Assembly (NCBI GenBank): GCA_003165595.1
Contig: PLWQ01000041.1
Coordinates: 81,986 to 145,985, forward strand
Direction of reading: 5' to 3'
Length of the DNA stretch: 64,000 nucleotides
From: Fibrobacterota bacterium
GTDB lineage: Bacteria; Fibrobacterota; Chitinivibrionia; Chitinivibrionales; FEN-1185
Position numbers and translations under genes: made by a program. This document shows positions 42,753-50,868 of this stretch, one piece after another (position 1 is the stretch's first letter; each line of letters opens with the position of its first letter). Under the pieces are notes generated by a model. It was not told the origin of the DNA, made no database searches, and saw nothing but the letters and a program-made list of their open reading frames with translations.

Positions 42753-44483
42753 GTGGGACTCACGAAAAAGGTCGCGATTGTCGGAAATCCGAACGTCGGC
42801 AAGAGCCTTGTGTTTTCCCGGCTTACCGGCGTTGGCGTCATTTCGGCCAATTACCCCGGAACAACGGTTGACACAAAGACGGGCAAACTGGTTCATGCCG
42901 GCGAAGAATTCGAGCTTGTCGACGTTCCGGGCATATACTCGCTTGAGGCGTTGTCGCGCGCCGACGAGGCCGCCATCCATATTATTGACACATGCGACAT
43001 CGTCGTTAACATCATTGACGCCACCAACCTCGAACGCAATCTGAACCTTACCCTCGGCCTTCTCGCAAAAGCAAAGCCTATGGTGGTGTGCCTCAATCTC
43101 TGGGACGACACCGCGCACAAGGGCATTTCGATAGACCTGGCCGCGATCGAAGAAATCCTGGGTGTTCCCGTTGTGGCTGCAAGTGCCCTGCGCGGGGACG
43201 GCATTCCTCGGCTCGTTGACAAGCTGCACAGCGCACGTCCGGGACGCGCGTTGTGCAAACCAGCCGACACGTGGGCGCACATCGGCGCAATTGTGGAAAA
43301 GGTGCAAAAGCTGTCGCACCGGCACCATACCGCGCTGGAAATGCTTGCGGATTTCACGATCCATCCGGCGGGCGGGCTGGTGTTCGCCGCGCTGGTGCTC
43401 GCCGCCGTGTTCGCCATCGTCCGCGTCATGGGCGAATCGCTCGCAAGCAGGGTGTGCGAACCCTTGTTTTCTCACCTGTACAATCCCTTTATCCTCCATC
43501 TGTGTCAGCACATTCCACTAACGTTTGTGAAGGAGCTTCTGGTGGGGCGTGGCGCCGACCCGCTTGCATCGTTCGGCATTCTCTCCACGGGCGTGTACAT
43601 CGCCACGGTGCTCGTGTTCCCCTATTTCGTTTCATTTTACCTGTTGTTCGGCCTCCTGGAAGACGTGGGGTACCTCCCGCGCATTGCCGTGGTGCTCGAC
43701 ACGCTTTTTCACCGGCTGGGGCTCCACGGTTATTCGTCGATACCGGTGATGCTGGGCCTTGGATGCAAAGTTCCCGCCTTTCTCGCCACCAGGGTACTCA
43801 CCACCAAACGCGAAAAGATACTCACCATGTCGCTCATCCTCATGAGCGCGCCATGCCTTCCCCAGAGCGCCATGATCATATCGCTCGGCATGAGATACGG
43901 AACATCGGTGGTGGTGGCGGTGTTTGCGATTCTGTTTCTTCTGGCGATCGGCACGAACGTGATACTTAACAAAGTGACAAAAGGCGTCACGCCGGAGCTC
44001 TTCATGGAAATTCCGGCCTACCGGCTGCCTTCGCTCCGCCTGATGGCGCGCAAATTGTGGATACGGATCGTGGAGTACTTTGCGGAAGTATTCCCCATGA
44101 TAGCGGTCGGCGTGCTTGTCATCAATATCCTCGACGCATTATCCGTCATTCGTTTTGTGACCAATGCCCTCGACAAACCGCTGTCCCTCCTGCTCGGCCT
44201 GCCGCGCGAAATAGCGCCTGTTCTCATCCTCGGTTTTCTGCGCAAGGACGTGTCGATTGCTCTTCTGGCCCCCTTCGGGCTCTCTGCCGGCCAGTTCGTT
44301 ATCGCCTGCGTGTTCATGGTGCTGTACATACCCTGCATAGCGTCATTTTTCACGCTCATCAAAGAGCTGGGAGCGCTCGCCGCGTTCCGGGTGATGGCAA
44401 TTGTGTTCGGCTCGGCTGTGGCGATAGGCGCCCTGCTCAACGGGGCGTTTTCGCTCGGCAAGATGTGGGGATTTTCTGTGTAG
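42753..44483 (+). CDS. feoB: ferrous iron transporter FeoB, short form
   Basis: A 576-residue inner-membrane transporter for Fe2+. The N-terminal G domain has GNPNVGKS (G1, 11-18), VDVPG (G3) and NLWD in place of NKxD (G4), with NYPGTT as the switch. The membrane part holds two Gate regions, with GLGCKVPAF and SAPCLPQSAMI, and about eight helices. It is shorter than common FeoB proteins (about 650-770) and lacks the usual long helical spacer and a C-terminal extension. The start is GTG at 42753, with no strong ribosome site nearby, so translation may be coupled to feoA. A long CACAGAG inverted repeat follows its stop. Confidence 0.93.
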   Translation: MGLTKKVAIVGNPNVGKSLVFSRLTGVGVISANYPGTTVDTKTGKLVHAGEEFELVDVPGIYSLEALSRADEAAIHIIDTCDIVVNIIDATNLERNLNLTLGLLAKAKPMVVCLNLWDDTAHKGISIDLAAIEEILGVPVVAASALRGDGIPRLVDKLHSARPGRALCKPADTWAHIGAIVEKVQKLSHRHHTALEMLADFTIHPAGGLVFAALVLAAVFAIVRVMGESLASRVCEPLFSHLYNPFILHLCQHIPLTFVKELLVGRGADPLASFGILSTGVYIATVLVFPYFVSFYLLFGLLEDVGYLPRIAVVLDTLFHRLGLHGYSSIPVMLGLGCKVPAFLATRVLTTKREKILTMSLILMSAPCLPQSAMIISLGMRYGTSVVVAVFAILFLLAIGTNVILNKVTKGVTPELFMEIPAYRLPSLRLMARKLWIRIVEYFAEVFPMIAVGVLVINILDALSVIRFVTNALDKPLSLLLGLPREIAPVLILGFLRKDVSIALLAPFGLSAGQFVIACVFMVLYIPCIASFFTLIKELGALAAFRVMAIVFGSAVAIGALLNGAFSLGKMWGFSV

Positions 44484-44493
44484 GGAAAAGACT

Positions 44494-44597
44494 CACCACA
44501 GAGACACAGAGTGCGCAGAGACGGAAGAGATCGTATAAGGGAAATTTAGGAATTATTCGTCAATCAATCATTCCTTCTCTCTGTGTTCTCTGTGGTG
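44494..44597. repeat. CACCACAGAG inverted repeat between convergent genes
   Basis: CACCACAGAGACACAGAG (44494-44511) pairs with CTCTGTGTTCTCTGTGGTG (44579-44597), 18 pairs with a one-base bulge, around a 67-base loop. It lies between the convergent feoB and aldo/keto reductase genes and may serve as a shared end of transcription. Confidence 0.75.
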
Positions 44598-44612
44598 AAT
44601 CCTGCCCGTTGC

Positions 44613-45791
44613 TCACGAAAACGCAGCCTTGACTTTCTCCAATTCCTGCGGGATCCGGATGTGCTGCGGGCACTTGGGAACGCAGGCGTTGCAGCGGGTG
44701 CACAGTGTTGCCCTCCCTTTGTTGCCCCTGGCCGCAAGCTGTTGCTTGCTCTTTGCAAGTTTGCGGTAATTTCTTGTTATCATCCACTGGGTCACTCGTC
44801 CCGAAAGAGCGCCCGACTTGCCGAAAGCCTTGTTGTTGAGCAGCGCAAAGTTCTGGGGAATGTCAACGCCAAACGGGCACGGCATGCAATAGCCGCAGGC
44901 GGTACACGGCACCACGATTTTCTTGCGGTACACTTCCGCGAGCTCCTCAATCACTTTGTTCTCGCCTGCCGACAGGCTACCCACGCCGGAAGCGTCGGCG
45001 CTCGAACAGTTTTCGTCAACCATTTTCATACTGCCCATGCCGGAAAGCACGCACGACACCTCGGGCAGGTTCCAGAGAAACTGCAGTGCCCAGTCGACCG
45101 GCGTGCGCGAGACCGGCGCGCGGGAGATCACTTCCATTGCCTCGGCAGGAGGGTTGGCAAGCTGACCGCCCTTGACAGGCTCCATTATCACCACGGCAAT
45201 GCCTTTTTGGTGTGCATACCGCAGCCCGTCGGTGGTGGCCTGGATGGCCGTGTCCATGTAATTGTACTGGATCTGCGCCATGTCCCATTTGCAAAAATCG
45301 ACAACTTCTTTGAACACCGGCAGCGTATCGTGAAACGAAAATCCGACATGGAGAATCTTGCCCTGGCTTCGGGCCTTTTCCATTTTGTCCATAAGATTGA
45401 GGCGCTTGAGCTTGGCAAACTGCCCCTGGTCAAGCATGTGAAAGAGATACACGTCGATGTGGTCCGTTTGCAGGCGTACAAGCTGCTGGTCGAGGTACTT
45501 GTCGAACGCGTCTTCGCCGCGCACAAGAATCATGGGCAGCTTTGTGGCCACGCGCACCTTGTTCCGGTAGCCGTCCTTAAGCGCCAGACCAAGCACCCGC
45601 TCGCTGTGTCCCATGTGATACAGCCAGGCGGTGTCGACATAATTAATGCCGCGGTCAATGCCGTGGCGGATAATTTCGATGGCGTATTTTTCGTTGACCC
45701 CGCGCAAAAGTCCCTTTGAAGGCAACCGCATGCAGCCAAAGCCCAGCGCCGATACCTCCCACGGTAGCGATCCCATTTTCCTGTATTTCAT
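44613..45791 (-). CDS. aldo/keto reductase with two 4Fe-4S clusters
   Basis: A 392-residue cytoplasmic oxidoreductase. Residues 1-270 form an AKR barrel with the usual tetrad positions: Asp in NYVDTAWLYHMG, its Tyr, Lys in VATKLPM, and His in DVYLFHML. Residues 280-392 hold two ferredoxin-type CX2CX2CX3C sites, CTACGYCMPCP and CTRCNACVPKCP, each followed by a proline. This is the COG1453-type ferredoxin-fused family found in anaerobes. Electrons probably move between NAD(P)H or ferredoxin and an unknown carbonyl substrate. The frame opens up to 46004, but AGGGG supports the ATG at 45791. The gene is divergent from the MFS gene. Confidence 0.9.
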   Translation of the reverse strand: MKYRKMGSLPWEVSALGFGCMRLPSKGLLRGVNEKYAIEIIRHGIDRGINYVDTAWLYHMGHSERVLGLALKDGYRNKVRVATKLPMILVRGEDAFDKYLDQQLVRLQTDHIDVYLFHMLDQGQFAKLKRLNLMDKMEKARSQGKILHVGFSFHDTLPVFKEVVDFCKWDMAQIQYNYMDTAIQATTDGLRYAHQKGIAVVIMEPVKGGQLANPPAEAMEVISRAPVSRTPVDWALQFLWNLPEVSCVLSGMGSMKMVDENCSSADASGVGSLSAGENKVIEELAEVYRKKIVVPCTACGYCMPCPFGVDIPQNFALLNNKAFGKSGALSGRVTQWMITRNYRKLAKSKQQLAARGNKGRATLCTRCNACVPKCPQHIRIPQELEKVKAAFS

Positions 45792-46025
45792 GCTTTCCCC
45801 TGCTGAGGTTTGAGAGTGCTCACCGGGCCAAACGCGCAGGCAATATGCGCCCCGGCCGGAAAGCAGAATAATACTACCCGTCACGAGCAGCGCGGTAGCC
45901 CTTATCGGTTCCGGGAATCTGTTGCCATAGGTGAAGTGCTGATGCAACTCCTCGGTATGGCGGCCGCACCGGTATTCCCATCTCGTATATTTCCAGTCTT
46001 TCAAAACCCGGCGAGATGCATCGTT

Positions 46026-47195
46026 ATGACCCCTTCAAAAGCCGTTTATTTCATCATCGAGCTGCTCAACTGCTACGCTTCGGTGTACTATTCGAATTTC
46101 CTTTTCTTCTACACAAAGAGCAGGTTCGGTTTCGGCGAAATGGAAAACCTGCTGCTTGCCGCTTTCAACGGGCTGGTGTATGCCTTTGCGGCGTGGAAAG
46201 GCGGAGCGTTTGCGCAGCGTTACGGCTGCACCAAATCGCTATTCCTCGGATTTTCCGGCATGGCATTGTCGATGATTGCAGGACTCTCGCTACATTCCGC
46301 GCCGGGCCAGGTGCTTGCCTTCGGGATGTGGACGGTATCGGTGTGTTTTGTGTGGCCCGCGCTGGAGGCGCTGGTGACCGAAGGCGCATCTGTCAATTTG
46401 TCGGACATGGTGGGGTACTACAACATTACGTGGGCGCTGGGCGGAGCGGTCGCGTATTTTACGGCCGGCATGATGCTGGAGCGGTTGGGCATGCAAAGCC
46501 TTTTTTGGCTTCCGCTTGCCATAGTGGCCCTGCAATTGCCGCTCACACCCCTTGCGGTCTGTTTGGCGAAGAAAGAAGGCGTTCGCCTCGTACAGGTTGC
46601 GGCCGGAACCGCGGCCCAACGTAACGGGGCAAGCCGCCCATTTTTGCACCTGGCGTGGCTGGCCAACCCGCTTTCGTATGTGGCAATCAACACCGTGATA
46701 CCGCTTATCCCGTCGATTTCCGGGAAATTGCACTTGTCCACCGGAGCCGCCGGCATCGTGTGCTCGGCGTGGATGTTTGCCCGGCTCTTGGCCTTTGTGC
46801 TTCTGTGGCGATGGACCTGGTGGCATTACCGGTTCAGATTTCTCGCCGGGTCATTTGCGCTCATGGTGGCCGGATTTGTCGGCGTCGTGTTTGCGGGTTC
46901 TGTCGTAATGCTCTTGGTCGCGCAGGTGGCATTCGGCCTTTCGGTGGGGCTCATTTACTATTCGTCACTCTATTATTCGATGAATGCGTCCACCGAGCGA
47001 GGCGCGCATGGCGGACTGCACGAGGCAATGATCGGAACCGGCCTGTTCGTTGGCCCGGCATGCGGGGCCTGCTCTCTGTTTCTGTTGCCTACACTGGCAG
47101 GGGCCGGAGTGATCACGGTGGGGGGCGTCCTGGGCGCCGGATTTGCAGGGTTGCTGTGGATGCGACGTTTGCAGAATAAACAACCACGGCCGTAG
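46026..47195 (+). CDS. MFS transporter
   Basis: A 389-residue inner-membrane protein with about 11-12 hydrophobic helices in two halves joined near residue 190-210 (LAKKEGVRLVQVAAGTAAQR). GGAFAQRYGCTKSLFLGFSG after helix 2 corresponds to the MFS loop-2 signature. Substrate unknown. The frame opens far upstream, but the region before 46026 overlaps the divergent promoter and has no transporter features; no strong ribosome site is visible for this ATG. It is divergent from the AKR gene by 234 bases, and the peroxiredoxin follows after 176 bases. Confidence 0.85.
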   Translation: MTPSKAVYFIIELLNCYASVYYSNFLFFYTKSRFGFGEMENLLLAAFNGLVYAFAAWKGGAFAQRYGCTKSLFLGFSGMALSMIAGLSLHSAPGQVLAFGMWTVSVCFVWPALEALVTEGASVNLSDMVGYYNITWALGGAVAYFTAGMMLERLGMQSLFWLPLAIVALQLPLTPLAVCLAKKEGVRLVQVAAGTAAQRNGASRPFLHLAWLANPLSYVAINTVIPLIPSISGKLHLSTGAAGIVCSAWMFARLLAFVLLWRWTWWHYRFRFLAGSFALMVAGFVGVVFAGSVVMLLVAQVAFGLSVGLIYYSSLYYSMNASTERGAHGGLHEAMIGTGLFVGPACGACSLFLLPTLAGAGVITVGGVLGAGFAGLLWMRRLQNKQPRP

Positions 47196-47371
47196 GCCAT
47201 GGTCCACGCCGGAAAGGGCAAAAGACATAAATGTCTCAGTGCTGAAAGCGCTGCACTACCTTACCCTTACCAAGTGGCAGCGACAAACTCCCGAAGGGAT
47301 TTCCGCTAATCTTTTGCGCGGGCAATGGATCGGAAATGGCGAAGCCCTCTTTCTTCAAAGGATGGTGCAGC

Positions 47372-47923
47372 ATGAAAATGACACGTATATTTTCAGGTAA
47401 GGGAATCAGACACTCACTAAACTTCTTAAACGGCTTCGTGCTTGCGGCCATTCTTGCCGCCGGCGCGCAAGCGGGAGTGGAGGCGCATATGCTGGACGTT
47501 GGGACCAAGGCCCCGGATTTCTCTCTGGTATCGAACAAGGGTGATACGGTGAGGCTCAGCAACTATCGTGGAAAGAATCATGTGGTGCTTGTGTTTTATC
47601 CCGGCGACCAGACGCCGGGCTGCACAAAGCAGCTCTGTTCGATCCGCGACGATTACGCCGACTTCGGCGCAAAAGGGGCGGTCGTGTTCGGAATCAACCC
47701 GGCAAATGCGGAATCGCATGCCAAGTTTGTCGCTAAACAGCATTACCAGTTTCCGCTATTGGTCGACGAGAACAAGACTGTGGCCAAACTGTACGGTGCG
47801 GATGGCATCATGGTGCAGCGCACCGTTTACGTGATCGACAAAACCGGCATAATCGTGTTTGCCCGGCGCGGCATGCCCTCAGATGCGGAAATTCTGGCGT
47901 CTATCATAGCCGACCAGAAGTAA
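47372..47923 (+). CDS. exported Bcp/PrxQ-type peroxiredoxin
   Basis: A 183-residue thiol peroxidase. Residues 1-38 look like an export signal or membrane anchor (LNGFVLAAILAAGAQAG), which is unusual for this normally cytoplasmic family. The thioredoxin-fold domain has APDFSLVSNKGDTVRLSNY and FYPGDQTPGCTKQLCSIRDD, with peroxidatic Cys84 and a resolving Cys89 five residues later, as in PrxQ/Bcp. AAAGGA lies about 10 bases before the ATG at 47372. It precedes the lipoprotein/radical-SAM pair by 97 bases in the same direction, so a shared envelope-thiol function is possible. Confidence 0.88.
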   Translation: MKMTRIFSGKGIRHSLNFLNGFVLAAILAAGAQAGVEAHMLDVGTKAPDFSLVSNKGDTVRLSNYRGKNHVVLVFYPGDQTPGCTKQLCSIRDDYADFGAKGAVVFGINPANAESHAKFVAKQHYQFPLLVDENKTVAKLYGADGIMVQRTVYVIDKTGIIVFARRGMPSDAEILASIIADQK

Positions 47924-48020
47924 TTAATGCTGGGGACGTGGAATTTGAGCGATCGGTGCGGAGTGCCGTGTCTCTATAGGATACAAAGCCCGCCACCAAA
48001 GGTGCAGAGGAGAAAAACCC

Positions 48021-48425
48021 ATGAAATGGCTCGCGCGAATATGGAAAAAACTGCTTACCGCTGCACTTGCCGGCGGCATTTCGCTTGTCATTGCCGCCTG
48101 CTACGGGACACCCTATAACTATGCGTTCGTCGGCACCTGGACGATCCATGTGAAGAGCAAGACCAATGTGCCCATCCCGGGTCTCAAAGTATCAATCCTC
48201 GAATATGTGGTCGGCTATGCGGCGCCCGATTCCGAGAATGTTGTGTACACGGACTCCAACGGCATCGCCTTCACGCAGCTTGAGACCTATCACAGCGGCG
48301 AAGATTACCATCACGCCGCGCTGATCCAGGACATCGACTCTCTCCAAAACGGAGGCGCCTTCCGCGACACGCTTATTGCCAAGAACGCGCCGGACTCCTC
48401 GACCGTGATTCTCAACCCGCAATGA
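48021..48425 (+). CDS. radical SAM-associated putative lipoprotein
   Basis: A 134-residue predicted lipoprotein with signal peptide 1-26 and lipobox VIAAC. The mature part has YGTPYNYAFVGTWTIHVKSK, a single beta-sandwich-like domain with GLKVSILEY and VYTDSNGIAFTQ (carboxypeptidase-regulatory/transthyretin-like). Small lipoproteins of this form occur beside a distinct radical SAM enzyme (the TIGR04134/TIGR04133 pair), and the next gene here is that enzyme, overlapping by 4 bases. It is therefore the likely substrate or partner of the enzyme. Besides the lipid cysteine there are no other cysteines, so a modification would have to be at another residue type. Confidence 0.82.
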   Translation: MKWLARIWKKLLTAALAGGISLVIAACYGTPYNYAFVGTWTIHVKSKTNVPIPGLKVSILEYVVGYAAPDSENVVYTDSNGIAFTQLETYHSGEDYHHAALIQDIDSLQNGGAFRDTLIAKNAPDSSTVILNPQ

Positions 48426-49504
48426 TGCGTTGTGTGCCTTCCGCTGCCGCGCACGCGGCCCTTCGGTGGCTCAGGAACGCGGATGTCAAGGATCACCAGC
48501 TCTTGTACCTGTTTCTGGAGCTCACGCGGCGCTGCAACCTCTCCTGCAGGCACTGCGGCTCCGATTGCACATCGAACGTGGCATCCGAAGAATTGACAAC
48601 CGATAGTTGGATCAGCGTCATTTCCCATATCGCAGAAGCGTTTTCCCCGCCGCCGTTCCTGGTGCTTTCCGGAGGCGAGCCGCTGATGCATCCGGACCTG
48701 TCGCGCATTCTCTCGTGCATCAGGCGGCACGGCTTGCGCTGGGGCATGGTATCAAACGGCCGGGCGCTTTCCCGGCCCGCCCTGGACATACTGGTCTCGC
48801 ACGGCATCGGCAGTATCACGATAAGCCTTGACGGACTGGAACAAAGTCACAACTGGCTCCGCAACTCGGCCGACGCCTTTGCGCGGGCGGTCTCGGCCAT
48901 ACGCCTTGTTGCCGCAGCCGCTCTCCCGACGTGGGACGTGGTTACCTGCGTGCATCCGGCCGTGCTTGACGAGCTGGACGCCGTTGCGGAACATCTGCTG
49001 TCGCTTTCGGTACCGGCCTGGCGGCTCTTTAGAATATTTCCCGCGGGACGCGCCCGGACCAACGCCGCGCTGCTGCTTGACACAGAGCAAACCCGCCGCA
49101 TGATCGGCTGGGTGGCGGCGCGGCGCAAGCACTTGCGGCGGCGCGGGCTGTCGGTGAGCCTGAGCTGCGAAGGATGGCTACCGTATGCCACAGAACGAAG
49201 GGTGCGCAGCGTTGCTAGCTTTTGCCGCGCCGGCATCAACATCGGAGCCATTCTGTCCAACGGGACAATCACCGGCTGTACCAACAATGCGCACTATTTC
49301 CACGAAGGCAACATACTTAAGGACAATTTCGCCTGGCTGTGGGAAAACCGATTCGAGAAGTTTAGAAAGCGGCAGTGGGTGGGATCGTCGTCGTGCGCCC
49401 CGTGCAAGCGTCTCAAAGACTGCCGTGGCGGATCGATACATTTGTGGCAACCGTCGATGGAGAACCCGGATTTCTGCTATGCGGAGGTGTTGGGGCCGGG
49501 TTGA
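48422..49504 (+). CDS. radical SAM/SPASM enzyme of lipoprotein system
   Basis: A 360-residue radical SAM enzyme. The cluster motif CNLSCRHC (Cys38, Cys42, Cys45) follows YLFLELTRR and is followed by GSDCTS, a signature of the rSAM/lipoprotein subgroup; LSGGEPLMHP is the SAM-binding GGE motif. The C-terminal SPASM-like region has cysteines in ASFCRAGINIGAILSNGTIT-GCTNN, SCAPCKRLKDCRGG and DFCYAE, enough for auxiliary 4Fe-4S clusters. Such enzymes modify peptides by radical chemistry. The ATG overlaps the lipoprotein stop, so both are made in step. The reaction of this subgroup is not known to me. A repeat block follows its stop. Confidence 0.9.
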   Translation: MMRCVPSAAAHAALRWLRNADVKDHQLLYLFLELTRRCNLSCRHCGSDCTSNVASEELTTDSWISVISHIAEAFSPPPFLVLSGGEPLMHPDLSRILSCIRRHGLRWGMVSNGRALSRPALDILVSHGIGSITISLDGLEQSHNWLRNSADAFARAVSAIRLVAAAALPTWDVVTCVHPAVLDELDAVAEHLLSLSVPAWRLFRIFPAGRARTNAALLLDTEQTRRMIGWVAARRKHLRRRGLSVSLSCEGWLPYATERRVRSVASFCRAGINIGAILSNGTITGCTNNAHYFHEGNILKDNFAWLWENRFEKFRKRQWVGSSSCAPCKRLKDCRGGSIHLWQPSMENPDFCYAEVLGPG

Positions 49505-49532
49505 CAGACGTATAAGAAATAGGATTGAAAGA

Positions 49533-49661
49533 CCCCGCAGCAAGCTGCGGGGAATCTTCCATCCCTATGGAAAAAGACATACTCATAGTCGCTCCCTAAC
49601 CCCGGAGCAAGCTCCGAGGAATGCGCTCGCTGTGGGATTCACCGCAAAGGACGCAAAGAAT
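49533..49661. repeat. intergenic repeat block with GCAAGC hairpins
   Basis: Two similar short hairpins, CCCCGCAGCAAGCTGCGGGG (49533-49552) and CCCCGGAGCAAGCTCCGAGG (49600-49619), are followed by the ATTCACCGCAAAG motif at 49637-49661. There is no T-run after either stem, so these are repeats rather than standard terminators. The block marks the entry to the accessory right part of the window. Confidence 0.65.
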
Positions 49662-49683
49662 ATTCGATCCGCGGTTTCTTTCG

Positions 49684-50592
49684 CTATCTCACGATCCTCA
49701 TGAGTGCTGTGTATACCGCGCTCCCGTGCTCCAGCTCCAGAATATACAGTCCCTCCCGGAACCCGTTTGTCTCTATGGTCAAGACATTCCGGCCGGCCGG
49801 CGCACCCTCCTCCGTCATGGACGACCGGCACCTGCCTGCGGCGTCATAAACGCGGGCACAAACCTTTCCCGGCTGAGGCATGTCGAAACTCACCTGCGCC
49901 CGGTTGTTGGCAACCGACACGCTCAGGAGCCGGTGGCCAGACCCCTTTTCGGGCGCGGCCTGCACGCCCGAGCCCTGGAGAGAAAAGTCGAAGTACTGCA
50001 TGTTGCCCTCGCCCAGCTCGTAGATCTTGAGCAGGTGCTTTCCTGCGGGCAGCGGTATCGAGACCATGTTGCTGTCGTAACGCCACAAATGCCAATACCC
50101 CGTGGCAGCGACGTCGAACCCGCCGATCGTGTCCCTGTTGTCAAGAACAAAGTTGCGCACGATCCTGTCCACGTCCTTGGACACCATGCCGCCCACAATG
50201 TAGCGTCCCGCGGTCTGAACGTTTACCGTAAAGTTCACCCATTCGCCGACGCCGGTCCAGCCGATCAAATAGACTCCCTGCGGAACCAGCTTGTTTCCAG
50301 CGCTGTCGGCCCAGTAGTCGTCCTCCTTTGTCCATTCGACGTCCACGCCCTCGGTCGGCCGGAAATTGCCCCAAGGCACGCCGTTGTTGACGGAATCGTT
50401 GTCGTGATATGCCACCCCTTCCCCGCCCATGTCGTAGTATCCCATGTACACTCGCCCAGGTATGGTTTGGGGCTGGCTGTTTGTCGGCGCGCCGCTGTAG
50501 GGAGCGCCCTTGTAGGTGGAAGGATACTGGGCAAAACAAGCAAATGCGCCCAGAAGGATAATCAGGATTTGCAAAGTCTTGAGGTTCGTCAC
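49684..50592 (-). CDS. secreted carbohydrate-binding-like protein with sorting tail, paralogue A
   Basis: A 302-residue exported protein. The start is GTG at 50592 directly after AGGAGGGCC; signal peptide to about 22 (ACFA-Q). The mature N-terminus has YKGAPYSGAP and IPGRVYMGYYDMGGEGVAYHDND. The following domain has WVNFTVNVQTAGRYIVGGMV and PAGKHLLKIYELGEGNMQYF, a CBM6/CBM35-like jelly roll. The last 75 residues (QVSFDMPQPGKVCARVYDAA, FREGLYILELEHGSAVYTAL) match a type IX sorting domain. The protein shares its layout with three plus-strand paralogues (50869, 56792, 59019) but is the most distant. It is divergent from the next gene, sharing a 276-base control region. Confidence 0.82.
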   Translation of the reverse strand: MTNLKTLQILIILLGAFACFAQYPSTYKGAPYSGAPTNSQPQTIPGRVYMGYYDMGGEGVAYHDNDSVNNGVPWGNFRPTEGVDVEWTKEDDYWADSAGNKLVPQGVYLIGWTGVGEWVNFTVNVQTAGRYIVGGMVSKDVDRIVRNFVLDNRDTIGGFDVAATGYWHLWRYDSNMVSIPLPAGKHLLKIYELGEGNMQYFDFSLQGSGVQAAPEKGSGHRLLSVSVANNRAQVSFDMPQPGKVCARVYDAAGRCRSSMTEEGAPAGRNVLTIETNGFREGLYILELEHGSAVYTALMRIVR

Positions 50593-50868
50593 AGGCCCTC
50601 CTCTTAAATCTTGCGACAAAAAAAGTCGTGCTTGATAGGACACTAATATAGCCGCTCAGACGAAATGATGTAAAGGATTTTTGGGGAAACCCTTTTCCGG
50701 TCATGGCGATTCGCCTCGTTGCCGGATCGTCCTAGTCGCGTGCGGAGAGCGAAAGCGATATTTTACTCAAAACCGTCGTGTTTTTGTCCCGGTTTGTGAT
50801 TATATTATCGGAATCGGGCGCAGGTCCGACTTAAACGTTTTACCAACGATTTTCAATGGGGGGATGAC

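Noticed and set aside
45792-46025. N-terminal extensions of the AKR and MFS genes into their shared spacer
   Set aside because: Both extensions would overlap head to head and neither has family sequence there; the internal ATGs are better supported.
49533-49619. Hairpins as terminators of the radical SAM gene
   Set aside because: Neither stem is followed by a T-run and the two share a repeat core, so they are listed as repeats.
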